Part shown: positions 55,231 through 64,000 of the stretch, one piece after another
Numbering within the stretch: position 1 is the first letter of the stretch
Layout of the letters: every line of letters starts with the position of its first letter
Notes under the pieces: model-generated
What the model was told of the DNA's origin: nothing
The model's database searches: none
Seen by the model: only the letters and a program-made list of their open reading frames with translations
Source: Sinorhizobium fredii USDA 257
GTDB lineage: Bacteria > Pseudomonadota > Alphaproteobacteria > Rhizobiales > Rhizobiaceae
Assembly (NCBI RefSeq): GCF_000265205.3
Contig: NC_018000.1
Span: forward strand, 2,480,001 to 2,544,000
Direction of reading: 5' to 3'
Length of the DNA: 64,000 nt
Position numbers and translations under genes: made by a program

Positions 55231-56220
55231 CTAAGCCGCCGCCGTTGACAATCGATCCGGCTCAGCGTGGTGGCATGCGGTGAGCAGCCCTCCGGCCGAT
55301 GTTCTGGCCATCAGTGCGGGCTCCTGTTCGGCGCAGAGGGACGTTGCCTTCCAGCAGCGCGTTCGGAAGCGGCATCCGCTCGGAGGATTGGCCGGGCTTG
55401 GCAGCTCGCCCTGAAGAACAATGCGCTTCCGAGTGCCGCGAAGGAGCGGATCCGGTGACGGAACCGCGGAGAGCAACGCCTGCGTGTAGGGATGGGCCGG
55501 TGCACCGAAGATCGCTTGCTTGGGCCCGGTCTCGATGATCTTTCCGAGATACATAACCATCACGCGATCGGAAACATGCCGGACGATCGCGAGGTCATGG
55601 GCGACGAACAGCATGGCAAGATCGCGCTCGCGTCGAAGCCTGCCGAGCAGGTTTATGACCTGTGCTTGCACCGATACATCAAGAGCCGAGACGGGTTCGT
55701 CACAGACGAGCAGCTCAGGGTTGAGTGCAAGTGCCCTGGCGATGCCGAGGCGCTGCCGCTGGCCTCCAGAGAATTCCGACGGGTAGCGATGGGCATGCTC
55801 CGCTCCCAGCCCGACGGCTTCGAGCAGATTCACCGTTTCCTGCGCCCACCGCGCGCGCGGCAAAGTACCGGGCTGCAGCGCCCATGGTTCCGAGATCAGC
55901 CGGTCGACCCGCATGCGTGGATTGAGCGACTGGTAGGGATCCTGTAACACGACCTGCATCTTGCGGCGAAGCTCGTGGAGTTGCCTGCCGCGTGCCCGGC
56001 TCAGGTCCGCGCCGTCGAGCAGCACATTGCCGCTGGTTGCATCCGTCAGCCGCAGCAAGGTCCTGACGAGGGAGGTCTTGCCACATCCGCTCTCGCCGAC
56101 GAGCCCGAGCGTCTCTCCGCGCGCAATCTCGAAACTCACGTCTTCGACGGCGCGGATTGGAGCTCGCGGGCTACCGAAATGCTTGGAGAGGTTTTCAACT
56201 TTGAGGAGAGGACGATTCAT
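55231..56220 (-). CDS. Dipeptide/oligopeptide ABC transporter ATP-binding protein (DppF/OppF type)
   Basis: A 329-residue ATPase. Walker A GESGCGKTS, Q-loop VLQDPYQSLNPRMRV, signature FSGGQRQRLGIARAL, Walker B LLVCDEPVSALDVS, H-loop VAHDLAIV, and the C-terminal oligopeptide domain (GAPAHPYTQALLSAVPSPDP, GCRFRTRCWKA with a Cys cluster). The start at 56220 ([16 protein letters not shown]) overlaps the DppD stop by 4 bp. It is the last gene of the five-gene importer operon. Confidence 0.92.
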   Translation of the reverse strand: MNRPLLKVENLSKHFGSPRAPIRAVEDVSFEIARGETLGLVGESGCGKTSLVRTLLRLTDATSGNVLLDGADLSRARGRQLHELRRKMQVVLQDPYQSLNPRMRVDRLISEPWALQPGTLPRARWAQETVNLLEAVGLGAEHAHRYPSEFSGGQRQRLGIARALALNPELLVCDEPVSALDVSVQAQVINLLGRLRRERDLAMLFVAHDLAIVRHVSDRVMVMYLGKIIETGPKQAIFGAPAHPYTQALLSAVPSPDPLLRGTRKRIVLQGELPSPANPPSGCRFRTRCWKATSLCAEQEPALMARTSAGGLLTACHHAEPDRLSTAAA

Positions 56221-57188
56221 GCTTTCGATACCGGGAAATGGCAGGCGGCCTGACGGCCAGCGCCGAGGGCTTGAAGGGCAGGGACGATCTGCGCACAGAG
56301 GTCCTGCGCACGGGGACAGCGCGTTCGGAATGCGCACCCGGACGGCAGGTTGATCGGATTCGGAGCCGAGCCTGGGATCGGGACGAGTTCGACCGACACT
56401 CCGTCCATGCGCGGCCGGGAGGCGAGAAGGCCGACACTATAGGGGTGCCTCGGTTCGGCGAAGAGGTCCGAAACGCTCGCGGTTTCGACAATTCGGCCGG
56501 CATACATTACGGCGACCCGGTCGGCCAGTTCGGCAACGACGCCGAGATCGTGTGTGATGAAGATCATGCCGGCCCCACTGCGTTTGCGTACCGCGTTCAG
56601 CAGATCGACAATTTGCGCCTGGATGGTGACGTCGAGCGCCGTGGTTGGCTCGTCGGCAATGATGATGTCCGGTTCGAGCGCGACTGCCATGGCGATCATG
56701 ATCCGCTGACGCATGCCGCCGGAAAATTCATGCGGGTACTGTCTGGAACGCAGCGCCGGGTCCGGGATGCCGACCGCCGCAAGAAGCGCGAGCACGGCCC
56801 GCTCGATGCCGCCGGCCGGCCTGCGGCCATGGATCCGGAACATCTCGGCGATCTGCCAGCCGACTGGATAGACCGGGTTCAGTGCGGCAAGGGCATCCTG
56901 GAAGATGAGGGCAATGCGGGCACCGCAGAGCGATCTCCGCTCGGTCGCCGACATTTCGAGCAGATTATGGCCATCGAAACGGATCGATCCATGCCTGATC
57001 GCCCCCGGCGGATCGGGGATCAGATCCATGATCGCAGCGGCGGTCACCGACTTGCCTGAACCGCTTTCGCCGAGAAGGGCGAGCACCTCGCCGCGGTCAA
57101 GCGAAAACGAAACACCGTTGAGGGCAAGGACTCGCCCGCCCGCCGTATCGAAGCTGACTTCAAGGTCTGTGATTTCCAGGAGAGCCAT
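56217..57188 (-). CDS. Dipeptide/oligopeptide ABC transporter ATP-binding protein (DppD/OppD type)
   Basis: A 323-residue ATPase. Walker [11 protein letters not shown]-loop [15 protein letters not shown], signature [15 protein letters not shown], Walker [14 protein letters not shown] and H-loop ITHDLGVV, with the C-terminal [11 protein letters not shown] and [15 protein letters not shown] region. ATG 57188 overlaps the permease stop. With DppF it forms the heterodimeric motor. Confidence 0.92.
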   Translation of the reverse strand: MALLEITDLEVSFDTAGGRVLALNGVSFSLDRGEVLALLGESGSGKSVTAAAIMDLIPDPPGAIRHGSIRFDGHNLLEMSATERRSLCGARIALIFQDALAALNPVYPVGWQIAEMFRIHGRRPAGGIERAVLALLAAVGIPDPALRSRQYPHEFSGGMRQRIMIAMAVALEPDIIIADEPTTALDVTIQAQIVDLLNAVRKRSGAGMIFITHDLGVVAELADRVAVMYAGRIVETASVSDLFAEPRHPYSVGLLASRPRMDGVSVELVPIPGSAPNPINLPSGCAFRTRCPRAQDLCAQIVPALQALGAGRQAACHFPVSKA

Positions 57189-58105
57189 CAGCGCCTCCGG
57201 CTCGCAAGGCGCCAGCGCTGGGATGGGTCGTTGACGATCCGGAACCAGTTGGCGAGGAGATTGAAAGACATGGTGGTCAGCATGACCGCAAGCCCGGGGA
57301 AGAAGCCCAGCCACCAGGCCGAGGAGAGGTATCCTTGACCCTGCGCCACCATCAGGCCCCAGCTCACCGCCGGAGGCTGGATGCCGAGCCCGATGTAGCT
57401 GAGCCCAGATTCAAACAACATGACCATGGCAAGGTTAACGGATGCGAGCGTCAGCATCGTCGGTGCAACGCTCGGCAGAATGTGGATTCTGAGAATCCAC
57501 AGCGGACCGCCGCCGAAGACTCGTGCCGCATCGACGAACAGACGTTCGCGAACCTCGAGCGTCTCGGCGCGGGCCACCCGGAGGTAGGCGGGCATACGGG
57601 TGATCGCGAGAACCAGCACGAGATTGATGACGCTCGGGCCGAACAAGTAGAGACCGAATAGCGCCACGAGCAGCGTGGGGAAGCCGAGGATGATGTCCGA
57701 GACTCGCATGATCAGATTGCCGATGAAGCCGCCGAAATAACCAGCGACGACGCCGAGCAATGTTCCACCTAAAAGGCTGGTCAAGACGGTAGCGAGAGCG
57801 ATCCCGACGGTCGTGGAGGCCGCCTGAACCAGGCGCACGAGGAGTGGACGGCCAAGCGCATCGGCCCCAAGCCACAGTGTCCACGACTGGTCGAAGTCGA
57901 ATGGCGGCAGATTGCGCGCCTTCAGCGAGATACGGTTGTCTCCCAACAACGAGAGCGTATCGGCGACGATCGCGATCGCCACGATCAACATCCAGATCGT
58001 CGCGGCGACTGCCATCGGATCGCCCGCGAGCGCACGCATGAGCCAGAGGATGCGTCGGCTCAAGCGCTCGCGGGCAGGGAGGAGTTCCGACGAGACTTCC
58101 GTCAT
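57188..58105 (-). CDS. ABC transporter permease (DppC/OppC type)
   Basis: A 305-residue inner-membrane permease. The cytoplasmic N-terminus is followed by a helix near 35-55, then the OppBC transport domain with five helices (GTLLGVVAGYFGGFIGNLIM onwards). The EAA loop is seen as DAARVFGGGPLWILRIHILP. The real start is ATG 58105 (MTEVSSELLPARERL); longer ORF readings are a fusion of frames. It overlaps the DppB stop by 4 bp. Confidence 0.9.
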   Translation of the reverse strand: MTEVSSELLPARERLSRRILWLMRALAGDPMAVAATIWMLIVAIAIVADTLSLLGDNRISLKARNLPPFDFDQSWTLWLGADALGRPLLVRLVQAASTTVGIALATVLTSLLGGTLLGVVAGYFGGFIGNLIMRVSDIILGFPTLLVALFGLYLFGPSVINLVLVLAITRMPAYLRVARAETLEVRERLFVDAARVFGGGPLWILRIHILPSVAPTMLTLASVNLAMVMLFESGLSYIGLGIQPPAVSWGLMVAQGQGYLSSAWWLGFFPGLAVMLTTMSFNLLANWFRIVNDPSQRWRLASRRR

Positions 58106-59022
58106 TCGACCCTCACGCGCGGATCGATGGCGGCATAGAGCATGTCGACCAGAATATTGATGACGAAGATGACCACCGCCACGGCAAAGATCGACGCCTG
58201 CACGATGGCGAAGTCCCGCTTGAGGATGCCGTCGATCAGGAGCTTGCCGATCCCCGGAAAACCAAAGACCACTTCGACCACCCCACCGCCACCCGCAAAC
58301 TGCGCGGCGAGGTCTCCTGTGACGGTGACGGCCGGAAGAAGCGCGTTGCGCAGGGCGTGGATGAAGACGACGCGACCGGACTGGGCGCCCTTGGCCCGTG
58401 CGGTACGCACGAACGACGCGTTCAGCGCCTCGATCATCGAACCCCGGACGATCTGCACCAGGGTGCCAAACGGCCTCGCAAAGAGGCAGGCGACCGGCAG
58501 AACCCAATAGCTCGGCCCGCCGAAGCCGGAGGTTGGCAGGATCCGGAACGTTACGGCAAAAAGCAATACGCCCATTAGGCCGAGCCAGAAGTCGGGAACG
58601 CTCGCCGCGGCCTGCGAGAGAACGTTCACGCCACGATCGATCCACCCGCCGGCTTGGACGGCGGCAATGGAGCCGAACACGATCGCCATCAGGAAGGCCA
58701 GCGTGAGCGCGATCGCGCCGAGCGCCAGCGTGTTCGGCAGCGCCTCCAGCACCACATCCCTCGCAGGGCGGTTGTGCCAAAGCGACATCCCGAAGTCGAG
58801 GCGGAGCAGGTCGCCCGCCCAATCGACGAACTGGGCGAGAAGCGGCCGATCAAGGCCGAGCCGCACCCGCATGGCTTCTCGCGCCGCATCCGACGCATCG
58901 ACCGGCAGGTAAAGATCGACCGGGTCGCCGGTGAGGCGGACCAGGAAGAACGCAGATGTCATCAGCGCGACCAGCGCAAGTGCCGCGAACGCCGCGCGTC
59001 TGAGGAAATACATGAGGGTCAT
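58102..59022 (-). CDS. ABC transporter permease (DppB/OppB type)
   Basis: A 306-residue permease with the first helix at residues 8-30 (AAFAALALVALMTSAFFLV), the DPVDLYLP region and five further helices. The EAA loop is TARAKGAQSGRVVFIHALRN. It is typical of the OppB/DppB family. It comes first after the substrate-binding protein gene, 40 bp downstream. Confidence 0.9.
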   Translation of the reverse strand: MTLMYFLRRAAFAALALVALMTSAFFLVRLTGDPVDLYLPVDASDAAREAMRVRLGLDRPLLAQFVDWAGDLLRLDFGMSLWHNRPARDVVLEALPNTLALGAIALTLAFLMAIVFGSIAAVQAGGWIDRGVNVLSQAAASVPDFWLGLMGVLLFAVTFRILPTSGFGGPSYWVLPVACLFARPFGTLVQIVRGSMIEALNASFVRTARAKGAQSGRVVFIHALRNALLPAVTVTGDLAAQFAGGGGVVEVVFGFPGIGKLLIDGILKRDFAIVQASIFAVAVVIFVINILVDMLYAAIDPRVRVE

Positions 59023-59062
59023 CGCCTCTCCTCGAGCCGGAGTGCCACCCGTTCCGAAAGGG

Positions 59063-60586
59063 TCAGCGGTAAAAGATCGACTTGAGCTTGATCTCGTTGC
59101 CCGCCTGTACGTCGGGCGTATAGTTCACGTCAGATGCTACGCGTGCAATCGTGACCATGTGGAACAGAGGCACGATGTTGACCGCATCGACCGCGATATA
59201 CTTGAACGCCTCCTGGAACAGGCGCTTGCGTTCCTCCCCGGTGGCCTTTGAGGCGTCGGCAATCAGCCTGTCGAGATTGGGGTCGGCAATCGATGAGGTA
59301 TTGCCGTCGCTCGTGAACCGGTTGGGCAGCGTGAAGACCGCGTCACCCTCGGTGTTATCGATCTGGGTCTGCAGGATCGAAGGCTGGCGGTCTTTGTCCC
59401 AGGGCTTGAGCAGTTTCTTCAGCCACGGGCTGGTCTCGAGCATCTCGAGACGCACATTGAAGCCTGCATCCGTCAGCATGGCCTGAATGGCTTCCAGGCT
59501 TTCGGATGAATTGGGATAGATGCCGATGCGGCCGTAGAGAACAATCTCCTTGTCGACGGGCACACCGTCGGCACGTGCCGTATCAAGAAGCGCCCGTGCT
59601 TTTTCCGGACTGTAGGGCCAGACGGGAATATCCGGATTGTAGCCAAGGACAGAGGGCAGCACGACCTGCATCGCCTTCTGTGCTTGCGGATGAAAGATCG
59701 TCCCGATGAGGCCGTCCCGGTCGATCGCAAGGTTGAGCGCTTCGCGCACGCGCTTGTCGTTCAGGGGAGCGACTTCCTGGTCAATCCTCAGCAGCGCCGT
59801 CTCGGCGTTCGGAAAAGCGTGGTCGTTCTTGCTCGTTCCGTCCTGAGGCGCAATCTCGTAGGCGATCTGGGCTTCGCCGGTCTCGACCATCGCCGCCCGG
59901 ACCGCCGACTCGGTCCGCCAGATGATCGTCGCGTCCTTGATCGGCGGCCTGTCGCCCCAGTATTCGTCGAAAGCGGTGAGCTTGATCGACTGTCCAGGCG
60001 CCCAGGCGTCAAGTCTGTACGGTCCCGTTCCGATGGGAGTGCGTGTCTTGCCGTTGGCCGGGGTGTCCGGGGAGCCGATGTCCAATGCCGCCATCTTGTT
60101 CGGCAGGATCGGCTCGACGATGTCCGTGCGGATGAGAACGGTCTTCCTATCGACGACTTCGGGCGTGAACTTGACCCCTTTGAGCGTCGCGAGCCCGACC
60201 TCACAGGCAAGTGCGGGGTCCTGCGCGCGCTTGAGCGCTGCCGCCACTGCATTGGCATCGAAAGGCTTGCCGTCGTGAAATCTCACCCCGCCACGCAGCT
60301 TGAATTCCCAAGTCAGATCATCGATCTGCCGCCAGCTCGTCGCCAGACCCGCTGTAACCGACCCGTCGGCAGGGCTTAGATTGACCAGGCTCTCGGTCAC
60401 GTTGTTGCGCAGAATGCGGGAATTTCCCGACAGATCCGTGTCGCAAGGGTCGAGCGACTTCGGCTCGTCCGTGACAACTACGGTCAATTTGTCCGCGTCC
60501 GCATAGGCTGGCAAGGCGACGCTCGCTGCCAATGTAAACGCTGCCAGCGATGTCCTTGCGGCCTTGCCGAGCGATATTCTCTTCAT
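59063..60586 (-). CDS. ABC transporter substrate-binding protein (peptide/nickel/opine type, SBP_bac_5)
   Basis: A 507-residue periplasmic protein. The signal peptide is about residues 1-26 (RTSLAAFTLAASVALPAYA), and the mature protein starts ADKLTVVVTDEPKSLDPCDT. ATG 60586 has GGAGG nine bases upstream. SBP_bac_5 hallmarks include LTWEFKLRGGVRFHDGKPFD, ANGKTRTPIGTGPYRLDAW and NDKRVREALNLAIDRDGLI. It belongs to the cluster C ligand-binding proteins that bind peptides, nickel chelates, opines or sugars; the ligand cannot be told. It is divergent from the IclR-type regulator. Confidence 0.92.
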   Translation of the reverse strand: MKRISLGKAARTSLAAFTLAASVALPAYADADKLTVVVTDEPKSLDPCDTDLSGNSRILRNNVTESLVNLSPADGSVTAGLATSWRQIDDLTWEFKLRGGVRFHDGKPFDANAVAAALKRAQDPALACEVGLATLKGVKFTPEVVDRKTVLIRTDIVEPILPNKMAALDIGSPDTPANGKTRTPIGTGPYRLDAWAPGQSIKLTAFDEYWGDRPPIKDATIIWRTESAVRAAMVETGEAQIAYEIAPQDGTSKNDHAFPNAETALLRIDQEVAPLNDKRVREALNLAIDRDGLIGTIFHPQAQKAMQVVLPSVLGYNPDIPVWPYSPEKARALLDTARADGVPVDKEIVLYGRIGIYPNSSESLEAIQAMLTDAGFNVRLEMLETSPWLKKLLKPWDKDRQPSILQTQIDNTEGDAVFTLPNRFTSDGNTSSIADPNLDRLIADASKATGEERKRLFQEAFKYIAVDAVNIVPLFHMVTIARVASDVNYTPDVQAGNEIKLKSIFYR

Positions 60587-60800
60587 GAGTGCCATCCTCC
60601 CCGTTAAGCCGCATCGCGTCTTTGCGCGACCTCGGCGCACGTAAAGCCATTCGCATCTCGCCCGCCTCCGCGCGGCCTGCAAATGCCTTTACTTCCTCGT
60701 GCATCTGCGCAAATCTCAAATGTGACACTTGCCGGATGAGGATGCGCAGATACGCCGGCGATGTCAACCGGATGAAATTCAAATAAGGAATACTAGGTTC

Positions 60801-61586
60801 ATGAATGAACTAAAGCACGGTTCGCCGGTCGTCGAGAAGACGGCGCATCTCCTCGAGGCAATCGCCGATGCCAGTACGGGCGCATCGTTGGCGTCGCTGG
60901 TCGGGCAGTTGGGCATGCCGCGATCGACAGTCTACCGCATCTTGAATTCGCTGTCCGCTCACGGGCTTGTGGCGCGGGTCAATGGCGGGGCATCCTATGT
61001 GCTCGGCCCGAAGTTCGTCGAGCTTGCGCGTCGCCTTTCGCCAGGAGCCGACAAGGCTGTGCTCGTCGAAGCAGCCAAGCCCATCTTGACTGCAGCGGCG
61101 GACCGGATACACGAATCCTTCAAGCTCGCGGCGCCGGAAGGCGATGAAATGATCACCATCTTTGCCGCCCCGAGCCCGGGTGATTACGCTATTTTTATCA
61201 AAGTCGGCGGGAGGTCCCCTAAGCATGTCGGTGCGGCAGGCAAGCTTGCGCTGGCCTATTCGGACTACAGCGACGTCGAAACCTATTGCGCAGGCGGGTT
61301 GGAAGCCAGGACGCCTTACACGATCACCGACCCCGACGCGTTGAAAGAGGCGCTCGCCGAAATTCGCCGCAACGGCTATGCCGAGGACAACCAAGAATCA
61401 AATCTGGGCCTTCGCGCGTTTGCGGCGCCCGTGTTCGATCCCAACAGTCAGCTCGTCGGCACAGTCAGCGTGCCTTTCATTGGCGAGCCGACTCCTGAAC
61501 GTGCGCGTGCGATACGGCGGGAAGCGCTCGAAAGTGCTTCCTTGTTGACGAAGGCGATGAATGGCCTGCGTCCTTCGGTCAAATAG
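60801..61586 (+). CDS. IclR-family transcriptional regulator
   Basis: A 261-residue regulator. The helix-turn-helix is in residues 10-60 (KTAHLLEAIADASTGASLAS, LVGQLGMPRSTVYRILNSLS). The IclR effector domain follows (GKLALAYSDYSDVETYCAGG, IRRNGYAEDNQESNLGLRAF, AAPVFDPNSQLVGTVSVPF). It is divergent from the importer operon and followed by an RraA-type gene. It probably senses the imported substrate or a breakdown product and controls both directions. Confidence 0.9.
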   Translation: MNELKHGSPVVEKTAHLLEAIADASTGASLASLVGQLGMPRSTVYRILNSLSAHGLVARVNGGASYVLGPKFVELARRLSPGADKAVLVEAAKPILTAAADRIHESFKLAAPEGDEMITIFAAPSPGDYAIFIKVGGRSPKHVGAAGKLALAYSDYSDVETYCAGGLEARTPYTITDPDALKEALAEIRRNGYAEDNQESNLGLRAFAAPVFDPNSQLVGTVSVPFIGEPTPERARAIRREALESASLLTKAMNGLRPSVK

Positions 61587-61603
61587 GAAACTGTAACTCC
61601 TAT
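61583..61603. promoter_or_regulatory. Inverted repeat between iclR-type and RraA-type genes
   Basis: ATAGGA, nine bases, TCCTAT. It begins at the stop codon of the regulator gene. It might be an operator for the downstream gene, or a simple hairpin. Confidence 0.35.
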
Positions 61604-61660
61604 ATTGAACTTCGCCTCGTCTGCTGGTAGATGATCTGCTGGCAGACAATGGAGAAGTTG

Positions 61661-62383
61661 ATGACAGTCCTGGACCCGACGATCTACTCAAAGCTGTTGC
61701 GCACCAGCTCGGCGAGCCTCAGCACGCTGCTCCTGAAACGCGGTCTCCGAAACACGGCCGTTCGCGGCGTCCGGCCGCTCGCCACCCTGGGCAGACCGAT
61801 GATCGGCCCTGCTGTGACGGTGCGCTACATTCCAGCGCGCGAGGATATCGACGGGTCCACGTACAGCTCAGATCCGTCGAACCACCAGCGCAAGGCAATC
61901 GATACCATTCCCGAGGGCCACGTCCTCGTGTTCGACTGCCGTTGCGTTGCGGAGGTCGCGGGCATTGGCGCAATGCTTGCGAGGCGGCTCGTCTATCGAA
62001 ACGCGGCCGGGATGGTTCTCGATGGTGGGGTTCGCGATACAGCTGATATTGGCAAGCTTGGGTTTCCGACCTTTTGCACAGGCCCCGCGGCACCCGCGAA
62101 CCTCGTCGCACATCATGCGGCGGACATGAATCAGCCGATCGCCTGCGGCGGCGTCGCCGTCTACCCCGGAGACATCATCTTCGGCGACAGCGAGGCAGTC
62201 ATTGTCATTCCGCGAGAATATGTCAACGAAATCGCCGACGAAGCCATCGCCATAGAAGAGCAGGAGGAATTCCTCAAAGCTGAAATCGAGTCAGGCAAGC
62301 CGACGCTTGGGGTCTACCCGCCAAACGCCGAGACACTAGAGCGATACGACTTTTGGCGAAAGTCGCGTTCAGCGGCTGTGTGA
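61661..62383 (+). CDS. RraA-family aldolase/regulator-like protein
   Basis: A 240-residue protein of the RraA fold, a 4-hydroxy-4-methyl-2-oxoglutarate aldolase-like family. The start ATG 61661 follows GGAG at six bases. GRPMIGPAVTVRYIPA, the metal/pyruvate-binding GMVLDGGVRDTADI and GVAVYPGDIIFGDSEAVIVI match the family. True RraA regulators are about 160 residues; the longer form (about 230-240) is typical of the catabolic aldolases. Its pairing with an IclR regulator and importer suggests breakdown of an imported acid. Confidence 0.83.
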   Translation: MTVLDPTIYSKLLRTSSASLSTLLLKRGLRNTAVRGVRPLATLGRPMIGPAVTVRYIPAREDIDGSTYSSDPSNHQRKAIDTIPEGHVLVFDCRCVAEVAGIGAMLARRLVYRNAAGMVLDGGVRDTADIGKLGFPTFCTGPAAPANLVAHHAADMNQPIACGGVAVYPGDIIFGDSEAVIVIPREYVNEIADEAIAIEEQEEFLKAEIESGKPTLGVYPPNAETLERYDFWRKSRSAAV

Positions 62384-62752
62384 CGGATGCACCAGCATTT
62401 TTGGCTCGAAGACGGATCGTCACTCATGGTCATCGGCAGGTGTTTGCCAATTTCGGCGCACTTCAAATTGGTTTGGCACAGCGTGGTTATCCATAGGAGC
62501 CAGCACTTGGTAATGATCGAAAGAAGGCCGAGTATCGCTTTTTGCGGCCGACATGCTGGGTGGAGTGGCTGCCCTTTTAGGTCTGAGGACATCGGGTCGA
62601 TGCGATTGCCGTGCTAAACCTTCCCGTGGTTACCGTATTGAGCGGTTCCACCGAACTCGAACTTGTCGGCATTTGCTGGTAGACAGCACGATAGATCAGA
62701 GGGCACGAGCCTTGAAGCTGTGCTCGGTGCGGATGCCGCGGGGACGGCTCTG
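62384..62752. other. 369-bp stretch without a supported gene
   Basis: No recognisable ORF or motif. It separates the aldolase gene from a decayed conserved gene. Confidence 0.4.
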
Positions 62753-63219
62753 ATGACTACTGGCGCCAAGGATGACGGCATATGCGACGACGATCTCGAC
62801 TGGCTATGGCATGACAACCGCATCTACGGGATACGGTTCGATATCGGTGATCCCGAAAAGCAGGATTGGCGCAGCGACCTGGTGTTCGACATCGCCTTCA
62901 TCGCCGAGTGCCTTTGCGAAGCTTCTGGAAAAGCTTCCGCGTAGCGCCAGCGACGCTGACGTTTCACGATGTCGCTGATCTGCAGCTTTCCATAGATCAC
63001 GGCGACAGTGACGGTAGAACCGCGATGAGTGAACTGTCGATCGACAGGGCAACGCGCGAGCGATTGGCGCGACCATTCGGGTTTTGGCGTTGGACGATCA
63101 GCTTGAACTCGCCTCCAGGCGGCAAGATCGCGTTCTGTGCCAGCGGGTACTCTCAAGAGCTTCGAGCCGATCCGCGCGTTGTGAGGGAGCAACGCCTACC
63201 GCGCGGCGATCGCTGTTAA
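62753..63219 (+). pseudogene. Conserved hypothetical protein, frameshifted
   Basis: Starts MTTGAKDDGICDDDLDWLW, then HDNRIYGIRFDIGDPEKQDW and SDLVFDIAFIAE in the first frame. Near 62920 the frame must shift to read RVAPATLTFHDVADLQLSID, SIDRATRERLARPFGFWRWT and the end RVVREQRLPRGDRC. Together they form one protein of about 155 residues; the HDNxIYG(I/L)RFDI block is conserved-looking and probably belongs to an uncharacterised family. As written it cannot be made in one piece. Confidence 0.55.
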
Positions 63220-63428
63220 GCCCCGCGAGGGTCCGGCAATCGTGATGAGGCCGTCGCGATTTCTTGATCGATCAATGCGGAAAGATCATTCCAGAGGGGC
63301 AGAACCAGCCCGACATGGCGCCCGATGTCGATGATCTCCTGATAAGCGATCGGCGTGATCGCGGCTCGAGCGTTGCAGAGAAGTGGAACGCAGGCGTTGA
63401 AGCCATCGATGCTACCCTGACTTGAGGA
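63220..63428 (-). pseudogene. C-terminal gene fragment, unrecognised
   Basis: A minus-strand frame of about 69 codons, ending with a stop at about 63220: NACVPLLCNARAAITPIAYQ, EIIDIGRHVGLVLPLWNDLS, ALIDQEIATASSRLPDPRGA. No start codon is suitable. It looks like a protein C-terminus. The family is not known to me. Confidence 0.35.
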
Positions 63429-63551
63429 TGCTACTTGACATGCACGTTCTGATTTGGTAGCCGGCGAAAGAGGGCGGTTACACCGGGGCGATGACTATGA
63501 TGGAATGAATCCGATCAACTGGGTCGGAGTCGCCAAGGCCGGAGTATTCGG

Positions 63552-64000
63552 TTGACACGGATAGGAACAGACTTCCCCCTCTCTTTGATCCTGCGCACGT
63601 CGGCGCTCAATCGCGAAGCAGAAACGAAGTTTCGTTCGTTGCTGCGCAATGGCGCTTCGGTGAAAGCGTCGCCCGTGCCACAGGCGCCACAGCGCACCAA
63701 CGCCCCAGCAGAGATCGAAGCGGCGATCACGAAAGCACAGGCGTCGCAGCGCCATGCGGAAATGTTGCACAAACCGTTTGGAAGGAAGCAGCCGGGAAGC
63801 GACCCGACGGCCTGGAACCTCTACGCTGCGCAGAAGGCTATCGCCAATCAGGACATGGCAAAGGCCGAACAGGCGATCGCGGCCGGTTTGCGGCGGCTTT
63901 ACCGCGGCGACGCCAGAAATGCAGGCGTCACCGAAGCTGCCGTCCACGAGATCGCCTATCGATACCGTGACGATCCGCAGATTCAGCGGATCGTCGCCAA
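63552..64000 (+). CDS. Partial gene running off the right edge, unknown function
   Basis: A frame open from a TTG at 63552 to the end of the window (149 codons). Coding-like features are an alanine/glutamine-rich helical segment (PVPQAPQRTNAPAEIEAAIT) and later GSDPTAWNLYAAQKAIANQD and AVHEIAYRYRDDPQIQRIV. A separate short ORF in another frame just upstream (MNPINWVGVAKAGVFG) could be the true start if a frameshift lies near 63550. Family not recognised. Confidence 0.45.
   Translation, partial: MTRIGTDFPLSLILRTSALNREAETKFRSLLRNGASVKASPVPQAPQRTNAPAEIEAAITKAQASQRHAEMLHKPFGRKQPGSDPTAWNLYAAQKAIANQDMAKAEQAIAAGLRRLYRGDARNAGVTEAAVHEIAYRYRDDPQIQRIVA

Noticed and set aside
57188..58822. A 544-residue ORF on the minus strand
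   Set aside because: Only residues from ATG 58105 match a DppC-type permease; the first half is DppB in a wrong frame.
1..64000. CRISPR arrays, rRNA or tRNA genes
   Set aside because: No spaced identical repeats of CRISPR type and no tRNA/rRNA-like segment were noticed while reading; this was not a computed search.

Overview
The window looks like part of an accessory replicon (large plasmid or genomic island) of a Rhizobiaceae bacterium, most likely Sinorhizobium/Ensifer. The evidence is high GC content, two TGA-N9-TCA iron-responsive (IRO, RirA-type) boxes, Zur-type boxes, adenylate cyclases with ATPase or TPR modules, AttH-type and RraA-type genes, and many IS66/IS1182/IS701 insertion sequences beside decayed genes. 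I saw no rRNA, tRNA, CRISPR array or replication genes.

Layout. 1-3.9 kb: a cut IS1182-type transposase, then an unusual IS66 structure in which an intact IS66 sits head-on inside a second copy; the whole 3.3 kb is flanked by an 8-bp target duplication. 4.2-16 kb: a frameshifted SAM-cyclase-ATPase gene, a cupin, an ABC/FtsX/AttH export operon, a cyclase-TPR protein and a peroxiredoxin-like protein. 16.4-22.7 kb: an IS1182-family element, a small membrane protein, and a second IS66 interrupted by an IS701-type element. 22.8-24.8 kb: two unknown genes and two decayed ones (HIT family, CatB-type acetyltransferase).

24.9-32.5 kb is a zinc-scarcity island: three CobW-family GTPases, a small CPP-motif protein, the Azt zinc importer (aztA, an in-frame aztB-aztC deletion fusion, aztD) and a frameshifted zur, with two Zur-type palindromes between the divergent units. 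32.8-43.5 kb is an iron island. It has a TonB receptor with its own IRO box, and a convergent, translationally coupled operon starting at a 33-bp palindrome that contains a second IRO box: SbnI-like serine kinase, group IV decarboxylase, SbnA-like synthase, opine dehydrogenase, IucA/IucC synthetase, MFS exporter (frameshifted) and ferri-siderophore binding protein. The enzyme set fits, step by step, a rhizobactin-type aminopolycarboxylate (lysine, ethylenediamine, 1-carboxyethyl and malyl parts).

44.2-52.1 kb looks like a regulon: a DUF4956 membrane protein, a VTC-type polyphosphate polymerase, a phytase-like secreted protein and a decayed Pit phosphate transporter, then a histidine kinase, an OmpR-type regulator, an ECF sigma factor and an anti-sigma protein. 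Three of its promoter regions carry TCTAAYC-type elements repeated every 22 bp (four, two and four copies), which suggests one regulator for all of them. 52.6-54.5 kb holds a membrane protein, a small ORF and a LysE-family exporter. 55.2-62.4 kb is a complete Dpp/Opp-type ABC importer divergent from an IclR regulator and an RraA-family aldolase. 62.4-64 kb is decayed sequence plus a gene running off the right edge.

Single-base frameshifts are unusually common in otherwise well-conserved genes. Either this replicon is decaying or the assembly has indel errors; the sequence alone cannot say which.
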